64,000 bases of DNA from Proteiniclasticum sp. (GCF_003514505.1 NZ_DOPX01000028.1:12483-76482), one strand, 5' to 3'. Counted from the first letter of the stretch, positions 36,099 to 45,336 are shown. The notes: a model not told the origin generated them from the letters alone. Numbers and translations: made by a program.

Positions 36099-36962
36099 TT
36101 AGAGTTTGATATCAATAAAGCCCTCACCGAGCACTTCGTGGACTTCATTGACGGAGATGAAGGCCCTTGGATCAATTTCCTTGATGAAACCTCTTAGTCT
36201 AATATATTCTCTTCTGCTTAAAATTACATAAAGCACCTGAATATCCTCTGAAGTATAGCCACCATATCCATTGAGCACTGTGCAGGACTTATCCAGCTCT
36301 TCAATGATGAACTTGATGATCTCCTGTTCTTTCTTACTGATGATCATCAGCTCCTTAGAGGTGTTGAATCCAAGGATCAATCGGTCAATGAGGGTCCCGT
36401 TGATGACAACAGCTAGAAGCGCATAAAGTCCCGCCGTAATGCCAAAGGTGGCAATACTTGCTAGACCTATGACAAAGTCCACCACAAGAAGCGCTTTTCC
36501 AATGTCCATGTGGATGTACTTATGAAGAATCTTTGCCAGAATATCTGTGCCTCCAGTGGACGCACCATAGTTGAACACCATGGCCATTCCAATGCCGATG
36601 ACAAAAGTTCCTACAGCCGCATTGATAAACAGGTCTTCCGAAAGGACTCCAGGAGTAAAAAATGTTTCCATCACCCACATGATCACAGACAGCCCAAAAG
36701 AAGCATAGAGTGTTTTAGCCCCGAACCCACCGCCCACGGTGACAAAAGCCACTGCAAACAAAATCACATTCAGTACTAAAATGATGGCTCCCACAGGAAT
36801 CATACTAAGAAAGCTGTTGATGATGATGGCAAGACCCGAGACTCCTCCGGCTGCAATGTTGTTTGGAATATGGAAATACTCCAGGCCAAAAGCCACCAGA
36901 AAAATACCAATGGTGATCATGATAAAGTCTTTTACGCTAAAATCCTTGAATATTCTTTTCAT
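36099..36962 (-). CDS. YitT family membrane protein (second of a tandem pair)
   Basis: 287-residue protein with five or six membrane helices (DUF161, residues about 12-200) and a C-terminal cytosolic DUF2179 domain (EEQIIKFIIEELDKSCTVLNGYGGYTSEDIQVLYVILSRRE-type, about 210-287). The stretch FHIPNNIAAGGVSGLAIIIN is the hallmark of YitT proteins, followed by NYGASTGGTDILAKIL. Their transported substrate or function is not established. It overlaps the neighbouring paralogue by 4 bases and is similar to it in layout but clearly divergent. The pair ends the acpS-nnr-alr run. Confidence 0.9.
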   Translation of the reverse strand: MKRIFKDFSVKDFIMITIGIFLVAFGLEYFHIPNNIAAGGVSGLAIIINSFLSMIPVGAIILVLNVILFAVAFVTVGGGFGAKTLYASFGLSVIMWVMETFFTPGVLSEDLFINAAVGTFVIGIGMAMVFNYGASTGGTDILAKILHKYIHMDIGKALLVVDFVIGLASIATFGITAGLYALLAVVINGTLIDRLILGFNTSKELMIISKKEQEIIKFIIEELDKSCTVLNGYGGYTSEDIQVLYVILSRREYIRLRGFIKEIDPRAFISVNEVHEVLGEGFIDIKL

Positions 36963-37831
36963 CCCATAACCCCCTTCTTATCAGGTTTTCTCTTTGGCAG
37001 TGAAAATCCCTGCCCCAGTACCTCTGTCGTGCTTGTGACGGTGACAAAGGCATCTGGATAAAACTCCCTGAGAAATGTTTTTAGACTAACAAACTCTTTG
37101 GTGGAAAGTACCGTATAAATCACATAGTTTCCTTCTCCCGAGTAGGCACCCTCTCCGGTGAAGATGGTGGCGCCTCTTTCCAGAACATCCACCACATAGG
37201 ACTTCACTTCTTCCTTGTTTCTGGTGATGATAAAGACCTGTTTCTTCTCATTGAATCCGCCAACGACTCTGTCGATGACCACCCCATTAAGGAAAGTAGC
37301 AAGACCTGCGTAGAGTCCCCGCTCAATTCCAAAGAATGCTGCCACGAGAACCACCACCATAAGATCGATGATGGTCATGGAGACGCCCATGGAAAGATTG
37401 GTATATTTGTTCAGTATTTTCGCAATGATATCCGTCCCACCCGTGGAAGCATCCTGATTGAAAACCATGCCCAGTCCTGTACCCAGAAGAAGGATGCCCA
37501 GGAGGGTTGCAAGCATGAGATCCCCTGTGACCTTTTCCGGTCTGATTACATTTTCAATGATCCACATGATGCCCGACAGGGAAAAACTGGCGTAGAGGGT
37601 TTTAAAACCGAATCCTCCCCCCAGCAGTTTAAACGCAAGAAGAAAAAGAATGCCATTGAGCACAATGACATAAGTCGATACCGATACGCCAGGGAAAATG
37701 GAGTTCAGTATCAGACCGATACCAGACACCCCTCCTGGAGCGATTTGGTTCGGAACAAAAAAGAGCTGGATGGCCACTGCCACGAGAAGAGCTCCAATGG
37801 TTATAAGAATATATTCTTTAGATTTTTTCAT
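36959..37831 (-). CDS. YitT family membrane protein (first of a tandem pair)
   Basis: 290-residue YitT protein with the same architecture as its downstream neighbour: FVPNQIAPGGVSGIGLILN near the N-terminus, NQDASTGGTDIIAKILNKY in the middle and a C-terminal DUF2179 domain (GATIFTGEGAYSGEGNYVIYTVLSTKEF). The two proteins align throughout but differ at many positions, so the duplication is old. It starts 8 bases after alr and its stop overlaps the next start (ATGA). The role is unknown; a heteromeric membrane complex of the pair is possible but only inferred from the overlap. Confidence 0.9.
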   Translation of the reverse strand: MKKSKEYILITIGALLVAVAIQLFFVPNQIAPGGVSGIGLILNSIFPGVSVSTYVIVLNGILFLLAFKLLGGGFGFKTLYASFSLSGIMWIIENVIRPEKVTGDLMLATLLGILLLGTGLGMVFNQDASTGGTDIIAKILNKYTNLSMGVSMTIIDLMVVVLVAAFFGIERGLYAGLATFLNGVVIDRVVGGFNEKKQVFIITRNKEEVKSYVVDVLERGATIFTGEGAYSGEGNYVIYTVLSTKEFVSLKTFLREFYPDAFVTVTSTTEVLGQGFSLPKRKPDKKGVMG

Positions 37832-37839
37832 ACAATCTC

Positions 37840-39006
37840 CTACACATAAACTTTACTTAGAATCTCTTTCCCCTCACTGAGGTAGACTCTGGGAACTCTT
37901 TTTGAAACAGCACAAGTAATCTCATAATTGATGGTACCAAGAATCCTTGCCATATCATCTGCATTAAAGACCACACTGCCTTCTTCCCCCATGAGTGTTA
38001 CAGTATCCAGACGCTTCACATCCGGAACTTCTGTCACGTCCACCATGATATGGTCCATGCAGACAGACCCCACCTGGGGGCAGAGCACGCCATGCACAAT
38101 GACTTTCGCTTTGCCAGAAAGATTTCTGAAATAACCATCGGCATATCCAATGGGAATGGTTGCAATCTTTGTTTCTTCCCGCTCTGTTACAAAACGGTGT
38201 CCATAACTGATTCCCGTTCCTTTAGGCACCGTCTTCAGCTGCGCAATGGTTCCTTTGAGGCTCATGACCGGTTTCAGAGATAGATTTTCTTTTCTTACCT
38301 CATGGGAAGGATGATATCCATAAAGAATGATCCCTGGACGTACACTTTCAAGATACGTCTCCTTAAGGTCTACGATTGCCGCACTGTTGGCCACATGCTC
38401 ATGCAAAAAATGAACTCCTTGCCCCCGAAGTTCTTCCATGGCTCTATGATACTTCTCAAGCTGTCTGTAAGTAAGACTCTTATCCTCTTCATCGGAAGCC
38501 GCAAAATGAGTGTAGATGCTGTCCATGAAAAGGCCTTCCAGGCGGCTGATTTTTATGATTTCATCCGTTCCGTCCTTCTCTGGAGAATAACCAAGACGTC
38601 CAATACCTGTATCAAGAGAAATCAACACCTTTGCTTTTTTCCCCTGCTTCAGTGCCTCCTCATGAAGAATCACCGCATCGTCATAATTTACCATATGAAG
38701 GGTCAAATCTTCTTTGATTGCCTCCTCATAAAAAACAGGGGGCGTATAGCTCATCACAATGATGTCTTCCCTGATTCCGCTTTTCCTGAGAGCTAGAGCT
38801 TCTCCTGCGATGGCGACACCAAAAGCATCCGCTCCATTGGCCAGCATGGTTTTTGCCACCTCTGCAGCACCATGTCCATAAGCATCCGCTTTCACAATGG
38901 CGATAAGACGGCTGTTTCCAACTAGTTTTTTTATATTTCTCACATTATATGCCAAATGATCCAGATTAATTTCCGCCCATACCGGACGTAGCTTTTCGGT
39001 AAACAT
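37840..39006 (-). CDS. alr: Alanine racemase
   Basis: 388-residue PLP enzyme that interconverts L- and D-alanine for peptidoglycan. The PLP lysine is Lys39 in LIAIVKADAYGHG, and the catalytic Tyr lies in GTGISYGHRFVTERE (about residue 260). Further motifs are GIGRLGYSPE, VRPGIILYGYHPS and the C-terminal CMDHIMVDVTEVP. I place the start at the ATG at 39006, which gives the normal length; GGAGG lies 12 bases upstream, so a TTG one codon earlier is also possible. The open frame extends 21 codons further without support. The gene sits with acpS and nnr, as in Bacillus and many Clostridia. Confidence 0.95.
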   Translation of the reverse strand: MFTEKLRPVWAEINLDHLAYNVRNIKKLVGNSRLIAIVKADAYGHGAAEVAKTMLANGADAFGVAIAGEALALRKSGIREDIIVMSYTPPVFYEEAIKEDLTLHMVNYDDAVILHEEALKQGKKAKVLISLDTGIGRLGYSPEKDGTDEIIKISRLEGLFMDSIYTHFAASDEEDKSLTYRQLEKYHRAMEELRGQGVHFLHEHVANSAAIVDLKETYLESVRPGIILYGYHPSHEVRKENLSLKPVMSLKGTIAQLKTVPKGTGISYGHRFVTEREETKIATIPIGYADGYFRNLSGKAKVIVHGVLCPQVGSVCMDHIMVDVTEVPDVKRLDTVTLMGEEGSVVFNADDMARILGTINYEITCAVSKRVPRVYLSEGKEILSKVYV

Positions 39007-39121
39007 CAAGCTCAGTATCCTCCCTGTGATGTAAGCGGAAGTTCCACTTCCACCTAAAAATAAATCCATCTTCTATCTTAACATAGGTCTCAATGATGTT
39101 TCATCCATTTCTTCGGATATT

Positions 39122-40666
39122 TTATACACCAGCTTTGGATACCCGTTCTCTGACAATGGTTTTATCCAGTAGCTTTTTCAGATACTTGGGTATGTTCTCC
39201 ACCACTTCGCTGGGTTTCACTGTATATCTCGTTTGCGACAGCTCATCACCGATGGCCCCATGGATATATACCCCAAGGACGGCTGCATCAAGGGGATGAA
39301 GCCCTTGGCCCGCAAAGGAAGCGATGATGCCTGTAAGCGCATCTCCCATTCCTCCCTGTGCCATGGCAGAAGACCCTGTGGAGTTCACATAGGTCCTTTC
39401 CCCATCGGTGACCACGGTATAATATCCCTTCAGCACCACCACAACCCCATGTTTTTTCGCAAAGGATTTTGCAGTTTCCAGCCTGTTTTTCTCCAGCTCT
39501 TCTTTGGAAACACCGGAAAGAATGGACATCTCTCCCGGATGAGGTGTAATGATCACAGGAAAAGACATCTCTTCAAAAAGATCACATTTTCCCACCATCG
39601 CCCGGAGACCATCAGCGTCCAATACCAGAGTTTTTCGGCTTTCTTTTTCTTCCTGAAGTGTTTTTACAGTCCTTAAGAGCATTTTGTACACATCCCGATG
39701 CTGTCCAAGACCCGGCCCAAAAGCTACCGCCTGGGCACTGCGCACGCCAGTTTCCAGTTTTTCCAGAGGAAGGCTCATGACTTCCGTAAGCCTCGGCACA
39801 AGAATCCTTAAGGTTTCATCAAAGGAAGTAAGGACCACTAGACCCGATCCCGAGGCTACTGCAGCATCCACGCTCAGCATGGCCGCACCTGTAAAACCTT
39901 GTGATCCAGCCACTGCAAGGACTCTGCCGTAGGTATTCTTATGACCGGTGATTCTTCTTCTGGGAAGAAGAGCACATGCAGTGTCCTCTGTAACAAAATA
40001 TGTGGACTGTGTCATTTCAGCTTTCAACTTCTTCGGTATGCCCACAGATTCCAAAAGAACCTCTCCAAGATATGGCATGGCCTCATAGGAGAAAAAACCT
40101 TTCTTATACGCTTCAAAAGTCACAGTTTTGTTTGCATGAATCGTATAAGGAGAAGGAGTCCCTTGATCTGGAAGAATGCCTGACGGAACATCCACCGCCA
40201 TGACTTTCTCCTGATACTCATTGACCATGTCAATGACAAGACCTATAAATGGAGGCATTTCTCCATGAAACCCCGTGCCATACAATGCGTCCACAATAAG
40301 ATCCGCATCACCAAGCGCCTCCTGAAAACTCCAAAGGTCTTCCTCTTCCCTGAGTATTGTCATAGGGATTTCCATGTTATTTGCCATCTGATAAAATACA
40401 GAAGCATCTCCTTTGATCTCGTCCGCATCATTCAGAAGATAAAGATCCACCTCTTTGCCCATCTGAAACAGTTTAATGGCCAGTGCAATACCATCGCCAC
40501 CATTATTTCCACGCCCGCACAGGATCACTGCATAGGATAAAGAAGGATTGATATGACGCAGTAAAGAAGAGGCTGCTGCCTCCATGAGGAGGATTCCCGG
40601 TATCCCATATTCTTTGATGGCTCTCTCATCCATGGACCGTAAGGTTTTGACATCCATAATCTCCAT
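39122..40666 (-). CDS. nnr: Bifunctional NAD(P)H-hydrate epimerase / ADP-dependent dehydratase
   Basis: 514-residue repair enzyme for damaged nicotinamide cofactors. The N-terminal epimerase (YjeF_N, residues 1-215) interconverts R- and S-NAD(P)HX and shows the GRGNNGGDG motif. The C-terminal ribokinase-like dehydratase (about 225-510) removes water using ADP and shows HPGEMSIL and the GTGD-like AQGGMGDALTGIIASF. Both activities are fused, as in E. coli. I chose the ATG at 40666, 9 bases after GAGGAGG; a longer open frame of 30 codons lies inside acpS and lacks support. It begins 4 bases after the acpS stop. Confidence 0.95.
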   Translation of the reverse strand: MEIMDVKTLRSMDERAIKEYGIPGILLMEAAASSLLRHINPSLSYAVILCGRGNNGGDGIALAIKLFQMGKEVDLYLLNDADEIKGDASVFYQMANNMEIPMTILREEEDLWSFQEALGDADLIVDALYGTGFHGEMPPFIGLVIDMVNEYQEKVMAVDVPSGILPDQGTPSPYTIHANKTVTFEAYKKGFFSYEAMPYLGEVLLESVGIPKKLKAEMTQSTYFVTEDTACALLPRRRITGHKNTYGRVLAVAGSQGFTGAAMLSVDAAVASGSGLVVLTSFDETLRILVPRLTEVMSLPLEKLETGVRSAQAVAFGPGLGQHRDVYKMLLRTVKTLQEEKESRKTLVLDADGLRAMVGKCDLFEEMSFPVIITPHPGEMSILSGVSKEELEKNRLETAKSFAKKHGVVVVLKGYYTVVTDGERTYVNSTGSSAMAQGGMGDALTGIIASFAGQGLHPLDAAVLGVYIHGAIGDELSQTRYTVKPSEVVENIPKYLKKLLDKTIVRERVSKAGV

Positions 40667-40670
40667 ATGT

Positions 40671-41045
40671 TCAGACCTCCTCAATAATAACCATGGCAAT
40701 GGCTCTATCCTTATCATGGGATAAAGAAAGATGTACTGCCATTTTTTTATCTCCATAGACTCTCTTCAAGTGCGGAGATAAAAGCTCCATATTGAAATAC
40801 GGTTTACCAAGCTCATCTTTCAGAACCTCCATCTCCACAAAGGAAATGCCTCTGACTCCGGTGCCCAAAGCCTTAGAACAAGCTTCTTTCGCTGCAAAAC
40901 ATCCCGCTAGACTTGCTTTATTCAGCTCACCGATGCGCTCAATCTCCTTCTTCGTAAAGACACGTTCTTTTTTCTTTCTTGTGGAGAAGGTCTTCGCTAC
41001 CCGCTCAATCTCAATAATATCGACACCAGAACCTAGAATCATCAT
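40671..41045 (-). CDS. acpS: Holo-[acyl-carrier-protein] synthase
   Basis: 124-residue phosphopantetheinyl transferase that moves the 4'-phosphopantetheine arm from CoA to the acyl carrier protein. Seen motifs: GVDIIEIERV with the Mg-binding Asp near residue 8, and AGCFAAKEACSKALGTG (Glu about residue 57) plus LSLSHDKDRAIAMVI at the C-terminus. Length is standard. The ATG at 41045 follows AGGTG by 6 bases; an in-frame GTG three codons earlier is possible. It heads the acpS-nnr-alr-yitT-yitT run, 24 bases downstream of a TATAAT. Confidence 0.95.
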   Translation of the reverse strand: MMILGSGVDIIEIERVAKTFSTRKKKERVFTKKEIERIGELNKASLAGCFAAKEACSKALGTGVRGISFVEMEVLKDELGKPYFNMELLSPHLKRVYGDKKMAVHLSLSHDKDRAIAMVIIEEV

Positions 41046-41068
41046 TTCTCCCACCTTTCATTTCTATC

Positions 41069-41074
41069 ATTATA
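41069..41074 (-). promoter_or_regulatory. Promoter -10 of the acpS run
   Basis: TATAAT on the minus strand, 24 bases upstream of the acpS ATG. The -35 region is poor. Confidence 0.5.
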
Positions 41075-41181
41075 TCGTTTCAAAGTTCATGAAAGTAGCA
41101 TTCTCGCTCCATCGCGGAAAATTATTCTCAAAAAGTTCATAAATCCATCAGCACAGTGAAGCACTCCATGGAGAACTGCAA

Positions 41182-41206
41182 TAAAAAAGACCCGGCATTC
41201 CGGGTC
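41182..41206 (-). terminator. Intrinsic terminator after the YihY-family gene
   Basis: GGACCCGG / CCGGGTC with an AATG loop, followed by six T residues on the minus strand, 7 bases past the stop. Confidence 0.9.
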
Positions 41207-41212
41207 CAAGGA

Positions 41213-42196
41213 TCAGTCATTGGCTTCACTCTCTTTTGAAGACTCCAACTGATTTTTCAGTTTCTGAAATTTCCCTTCTGTTCTGCTTAAGGGAGCGGAA
41301 TCGAATGCTTCCTCTTTCTTTTCAGGTTGCTTGTCCATTTTCCCTCGTCTCCAGTCCCTGATGCTGCGAAGATAAGGCCGTTCCACCTTCCTGTATAAAA
41401 TAAGATACGCATTGAGTTCAGCTCCCAGAACCATGATGCTGGATGTGAGCAGAAGCCAAAGAAGAAGACCAATGACAGCGCCCAGCGTGCCATAAAACCT
41501 GGAGTAATTGGCAAAATTATTAATGTAGTACTGGAATCCCAGTGTGGCTAATATCCAAACCAGTGTAGAAAAAACCGCGCCGGGATACGCATATCTGAAG
41601 CGGATGCTTTTTACCGGAATAAACATATAAGCTAGAATGAGAATCCCCAATATAAGTCCCACAGGCAGCAGTATTCTGATGAGGGTTATGAATCCTTCTG
41701 TGGGAAAATGAGGGAAATAACTGGAGATGATGTTGAGAATCGTTCTGCCAAAAACAATACCAACCAAAGCGACTAGGATGGCAAAGGCCAGCTGCACCAC
41801 CCAGAGGAAGGATACCACATATTTCTTAATAATATTGCGGTCCTCTTTAAAATCCATGGCCCGGTTCATGGCAATCATAAAAGCCCGGAAACCTCCAGAC
41901 GCTGTGTAAACTGCTGCAAAAATCGATGCTGTCAGAAGGCTACCCCTCTGAACCAGGACCAGATCCAGCACCGGACCGCTGATGAGCTCATAAATCTCTT
42001 GGGGCAGTGAATTTTCCATAAGATTTAGAATATACCCCGCATCCAGACCCAGGTAAGCAATCACGGATAAAAGAAAAATCAGAAATGGAAAAATGGACAG
42101 AAGGAGACCATAGGTCAGTCTGTATGCATAGACCATGCTCTCGTCTGCGCCTACTTTTTTGATGAATCCCATGATGAAATCAATTGCTTTCTTCAT
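41213..42196 (-). CDS. YihY/BrkB family inner-membrane protein
   Basis: 327-residue polytopic membrane protein of the YihY (formerly annotated RNase BN or BrkB) family. Six hydrophobic segments cover residues about 25-270. Family marks include YRLTYGLLLSIFPFLIFLLS near residue 30, YTASGGFRAFMIAMNRAM near 105 and RFYGTLGAVIGLLLWLLLTSSIMVLGAELNA near 240. A charged C-terminal tail of about 55 residues follows. The function is not established; nuclease claims for this family were withdrawn. The ATG at 42196 follows AAGGAAG, and the open frame extends ten codons upstream. Confidence 0.88.
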   Translation of the reverse strand: MKKAIDFIMGFIKKVGADESMVYAYRLTYGLLLSIFPFLIFLLSVIAYLGLDAGYILNLMENSLPQEIYELISGPVLDLVLVQRGSLLTASIFAAVYTASGGFRAFMIAMNRAMDFKEDRNIIKKYVVSFLWVVQLAFAILVALVGIVFGRTILNIISSYFPHFPTEGFITLIRILLPVGLILGILILAYMFIPVKSIRFRYAYPGAVFSTLVWILATLGFQYYINNFANYSRFYGTLGAVIGLLLWLLLTSSIMVLGAELNAYLILYRKVERPYLRSIRDWRRGKMDKQPEKKEEAFDSAPLSRTEGKFQKLKNQLESSKESEAND

Positions 42197-42305
42197 CTTT
42201 TCACTTCCTTTTTTTCCCAGAATCACGAAAATATAATTCTATTATACTACAGATACGTCCTTTCCATCTTTCTCTTCCGTAAACAAAAGGAGAAAAAGGC
42301 ATGAA

Positions 42306-42352
42306 CGAAAAAGGGCACTTGAATCCGGATTTCCGGATTCAAGTGCCCTTTA
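42306..42352 (-). terminator. Strong intrinsic terminator after the DUF2922 gene
   Basis: A perfect 19-base-arm hairpin (AAAGGGCACTTGAATCCGG and its complement) followed by TTTTTCG on the minus strand. It closes the DUF1659-DUF2922 pair. Confidence 0.93.
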
Positions 42353-42358
42353 ACAGAA

Positions 42359-42565
42359 TTATGCGATGAGTTCCTCTTCACGGTTGATGGAAGCTGACTC
42401 AATGTCCACCAGCTCCTTCTCCCCTTCAAAAAGAACATTCTTAGAAATGATGGCACTCATGAGCGCCTCCACTTCCTCATCCAAAATATCCTCACGGACC
42501 TTTGGAAGTCTCAAGCTCCACTTTTTGCCTTCTTTGGTCAGGAATGTCATGGTTAATGTGTTCAT
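42359..42565 (-). CDS. DUF2922 family small protein
   Basis: 68-residue protein. The pattern MTFLTKEGKKWSLRLPKVREDILDEEVEALMSAIISKNVL fits DUF2922, whose members occur next to DUF1659 proteins in Firmicutes, as here. Function unknown; no membrane segment or catalytic motif is visible. The start follows GGAGGTAAGG. It begins 13 bases after the DUF1659 gene and ends at a strong terminator, so the two form a compact operon and may act together. Confidence 0.8.
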   Translation of the reverse strand: MNTLTMTFLTKEGKKWSLRLPKVREDILDEEVEALMSAIISKNVLFEGEKELVDIESASINREEELIA

Positions 42566-42578
42566 ACTGCCTTACCTC

Positions 42579-42800
42579 CTACACTAGTTGAATTTTGCTG
42601 GTTTCCTGAACTGAAACCCCTTCAAAGGTCTGTTCAGAAAGATCCGCAATGAGCATAGCCACCTCATGAATGTCTTCTGCAAGAGCAGTAACCTTGAAGT
42701 TTTTGACTCTTCTCAGTTCCCCCACATTCTTCCCCTGGTCGTTCAGCCTCGTAAAGGTAAGAATAAGCTCCTTGGACTGTAGTTCTTGTGATACTGTCAT
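42579..42800 (-). CDS. DUF1659 family small protein
   Basis: 73-residue protein of the DUF1659 family, with the typical beta-rich middle ELILTFTRLNDQGKNVGELRRVKNFKVTA. I chose the ATG at 42800, 9 bases after AAAGGGG; a TTG three codons earlier is also in frame. It is the first gene of a two-gene unit with DUF2922. The third usual partner, a YvrJ-type peptide, is not here but lies 13 kb away at 55899-56042. Function unknown. Confidence 0.8.
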   Translation of the reverse strand: MTVSQELQSKELILTFTRLNDQGKNVGELRRVKNFKVTALAEDIHEVAMLIADLSEQTFEGVSVQETSKIQLV

Positions 42801-42892
42801 ATTTACCAACCCCTTTCACTACTGAATTATGCAGTTTAGTCAAAAAGAGCAAAGCTTTTTTGAAAAAAGTGAATAAAATTTACATCAGATGC

Positions 42893-42898
42893 TATACT
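42893..42898 (+). promoter_or_regulatory. Extended -10 promoter of the aldose epimerase gene
   Basis: TGCTATACT (TG-n-TATACT) on the plus strand, 35 bases upstream of the ATG at 42934. The -35 is weak. Confidence 0.5.
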
Positions 42899-42933
42899 GA
42901 AGATAATATCAATTGAGAAAAAAGGAGTCTTCT

Positions 42934-43803
42934 ATGCTAGAACTTAAAAATGAACACCTCACCGCAACATTTATAACCACAGGCGCTGAACTGACTTCCC
43001 TAAAAGACACCAAGGGAACCGAATACCTCATGAGAGATGAAAGGTACTGGGGCTATACCGCTCCCCATCTGTTCCCTGTCATTGGGATGCTTCAGGATTC
43101 GACGCTTCGTCATGAGGGCAAGGATTATCCTCAGAAACGGCATGGCTTTGCCAGAAACATGGAGTTTCAGGTAACCTCCCAGGACGAAGATACCTTGGTT
43201 TTCGATCTCATCTCCAGCGAAAAAACAAAGTCCCTTTATCCCTTCGATTTTTTATTCCGGGTCATCTATACCTTAAAAAACACCTCCCTGACCATCTCCT
43301 ATCAGGTGGAGAACAGAGGAAGTGAAGTAATGCCCTATTCTGTTGGTGCACATCCAGCCTTCTGGGTCCCATTCCATAAGGATGGCCAATTCACAGACTA
43401 TGCTCTGGTATTTGAAAAGGAGGAGTGTCTTGAACGAATTCCCATCAATATCGAAACCGGACTCCTGAAAAAGCCAAAGACACCCTTCATGGAGAAAGCT
43501 TCCAGGATTCCCCTCCAAAAGAGTCTTTTCAAGAAAGATGCCTTGATATTCCAGAATCTTGAGTCCTCTTATGTCTCTTTGGAGTCTTTCAAAAATGAAG
43601 GTACTGTCCGTTTCCATTTCAAAGAATTCCCTTTTCTTGGCATCTGGACCACCGACGATGATGCACCGTTCCTCTGTTTGGAGCCTTGGGCAGGACATGC
43701 GGATTATGAAGGGTTCCAGGGGGATTATCTGGAAAAAGAAGATAATGTCCTTTTACACCAAAACGAATCCAGAACCTTCTCCTACACCATTGAAATCCGA
43801 TAA
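42934..43803 (+). CDS. Aldose 1-epimerase family protein (LacX-like)
   Basis: 289-residue galactose-mutarotase-fold protein, the first clear plus-strand gene of the window. Family marks: GAELTSLKDTKGTEYLMRDERYWGYTAPHLFPVIG, the HGFAR motif (residues about 70-74), SVGAHPAFWVPF and CLEPWAGHADYEG with the likely catalytic Glu. LacX-type proteins of this length act on sugars or sugar phosphates; the substrate is not clear. The ATG at 42934 follows AAAAGGAG at 7 bases. It is monocistronic, between a divergent DUF1659 gene and a convergent gluconokinase gene. It may serve the adjacent sugar operon, but the strand arrangement gives it separate control. Confidence 0.87.
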   Translation: MLELKNEHLTATFITTGAELTSLKDTKGTEYLMRDERYWGYTAPHLFPVIGMLQDSTLRHEGKDYPQKRHGFARNMEFQVTSQDEDTLVFDLISSEKTKSLYPFDFLFRVIYTLKNTSLTISYQVENRGSEVMPYSVGAHPAFWVPFHKDGQFTDYALVFEKEECLERIPINIETGLLKKPKTPFMEKASRIPLQKSLFKKDALIFQNLESSYVSLESFKNEGTVRFHFKEFPFLGIWTTDDDAPFLCLEPWAGHADYEGFQGDYLEKEDNVLLHQNESRTFSYTIEIR

Positions 43804-43806
43804 ATG

Positions 43807-43852
43807 CAAAAGCGGCGCCGGTCCCCAAAAAAGGACTGTGCACCGCTTTTTT
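43807..43852. terminator. Bidirectional terminator between epimerase and gluconokinase genes
   Basis: AAAAGCGG and CCGCTTTT pair, with an inner GTCC/GGAC stem, and both ends are A/T-rich so it can work on either strand. It lies between convergent genes. Confidence 0.8.
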
Positions 43853-43869
43853 CATTTAGTTTATGATTG

Positions 43870-45336
43870 TCAGTCTTCCTCATCCAAGAGATATTTGAGA
43901 CGAACCACAGCTTTGGTGATTTTCTGATACCTTTTGAAGTTCTCTTCATACTGAAGAGCCTTGTCACCCGGCAAAAACATCTCTTTCTTCTTCGTGTTCA
44001 GCCTTATGCCTTCTATGCCCAAGCGGACAGCCCCTAAAGAAGAGCTGCTGGCAGCATCCACTCTTTGTACTTCACGGCCCATGACTTCAGCAAGTATACT
44101 TGCCATCTCATGATTCTCGAAGACTCCTCCCGATACCTTAAGGAGACTGATCTTCCCATGAAGCCTTTCAATCTCCGTCAACACTTCTTTCAGATTGAAA
44201 AAGATCCCTTCCACTGCAGCACGGATGAAATGCTTTTTTTCTGCCCTGGGTGTGATTCCCACAAAACCTGCAAAAAGATGGCCATCATAATACGGCGCCC
44301 GCTCTCCATAAAGGTAGGGTATAAAAGTGATCCCCTCAGCTCCCGGTTCTGACTCTAATAAATTCTTCGAAAGATCTCTGTAAAAATGATCCGGATGCTC
44401 GTAAAAGAGACCACTAAGATAAGCAAGAACATTTCCTCCGTTGTTCACTGCTCCCCCCAGGACATACTGTCCCTTCCTGAGATAATAGCAGAAGATCTTC
44501 CCCTCCGGATGGAGAAGAATCCTGTCAGAGGTGATCCTCACCGCGCCGCTGGTGCCAAGGGTCACTGCAGCCTCATAAGGCTCTGTCACATCTCCCCCAA
44601 GATTTGCGAGGCAGCCGTCAGACCCGCCAATGAGAACCTTGCAGCTGGAGGGCAGTTTCGTTCTTGAAAGAGCTTCCAGATTCTTCAATGAAAACATCTC
44701 CTCCACATCCACTGGCCTTGAAAACTGGGAAGGCACCATGGAAAGCTCCTGTAGAATCTCCTCATCAAAAACCAAATCCTGAAGATGAAAAAGACCTGTG
44801 GCGGAGGCTATGGAATAGTCCACCACATATTCTCCACTGAGTTTTCTCATGATGAACTCTTTGATGCCAATGGCCTTTTTTGTCTTTTTCAGAAGATCCG
44901 TATTCTTTTGAAACCAAAGAAGTTTAAAAAAGGGGCTCATGGGATGAAGGGGCGTACCTGTTTTTTGGTAAAAAGCTCCTGCATCCTCTCTTTTCTTAAA
45001 CTCCTCCACAAGTTCTTCTGCACGGCTGTCAGACCAGAGTATGCTTTTTGTCAAAGGCTGATCTTTTTCATCCATGAGAATCAGGCTGTGCATGGCACTG
45101 GAAAAAGCCATATAAGTCACATGCTCTCTCTTTTCCTCATGTCTATTCAGAAGCTCTTCCACTGCTTGAAGAAAGCTTTCAAACACCTCTTCAGGATCCT
45201 GCTCTGCATAGTGCGCTTTATCCTGATAGGTTCTATACCCTTTGCTTACAAAGTCAAGATTTTGAAACGTTTCATCAAAAAGCACTACTTTTGTGCTGGT
45301 GGTGCCAATATCTGCACCAATATAATACTTCATCAC
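43870..45336 (-). CDS. gntK: Gluconokinase, FGGY family
   Basis: 488-residue sugar kinase. The FGGY fold starts with GADIGTTSTKVVLFDE (phosphate 1) and has GGSDGCLANLGGD and LKVSGGVFENHEMASILAEVMG near the end. The stretch FSSAMHSLILMDEKDQPLTKSILWSDSRA is typical of GntK, which phosphorylates D-gluconate to 6-phosphogluconate, rather than xylulokinase or glycerol kinase. Its start overlaps the end of the 6-phosphogluconate dehydrogenase gene by 4 bases, so the product of one enzyme feeds the other. No gluconate permease lies nearby, which suggests gluconate is released inside the cell by the GH4 enzyme. The kinase specificity is a sequence-based inference. Confidence 0.85.
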   Translation of the reverse strand: MMKYYIGADIGTTSTKVVLFDETFQNLDFVSKGYRTYQDKAHYAEQDPEEVFESFLQAVEELLNRHEEKREHVTYMAFSSAMHSLILMDEKDQPLTKSILWSDSRAEELVEEFKKREDAGAFYQKTGTPLHPMSPFFKLLWFQKNTDLLKKTKKAIGIKEFIMRKLSGEYVVDYSIASATGLFHLQDLVFDEEILQELSMVPSQFSRPVDVEEMFSLKNLEALSRTKLPSSCKVLIGGSDGCLANLGGDVTEPYEAAVTLGTSGAVRITSDRILLHPEGKIFCYYLRKGQYVLGGAVNNGGNVLAYLSGLFYEHPDHFYRDLSKNLLESEPGAEGITFIPYLYGERAPYYDGHLFAGFVGITPRAEKKHFIRAAVEGIFFNLKEVLTEIERLHGKISLLKVSGGVFENHEMASILAEVMGREVQRVDAASSSSLGAVRLGIEGIRLNTKKKEMFLPGDKALQYEENFKRYQKITKAVVRLKYLLDEED

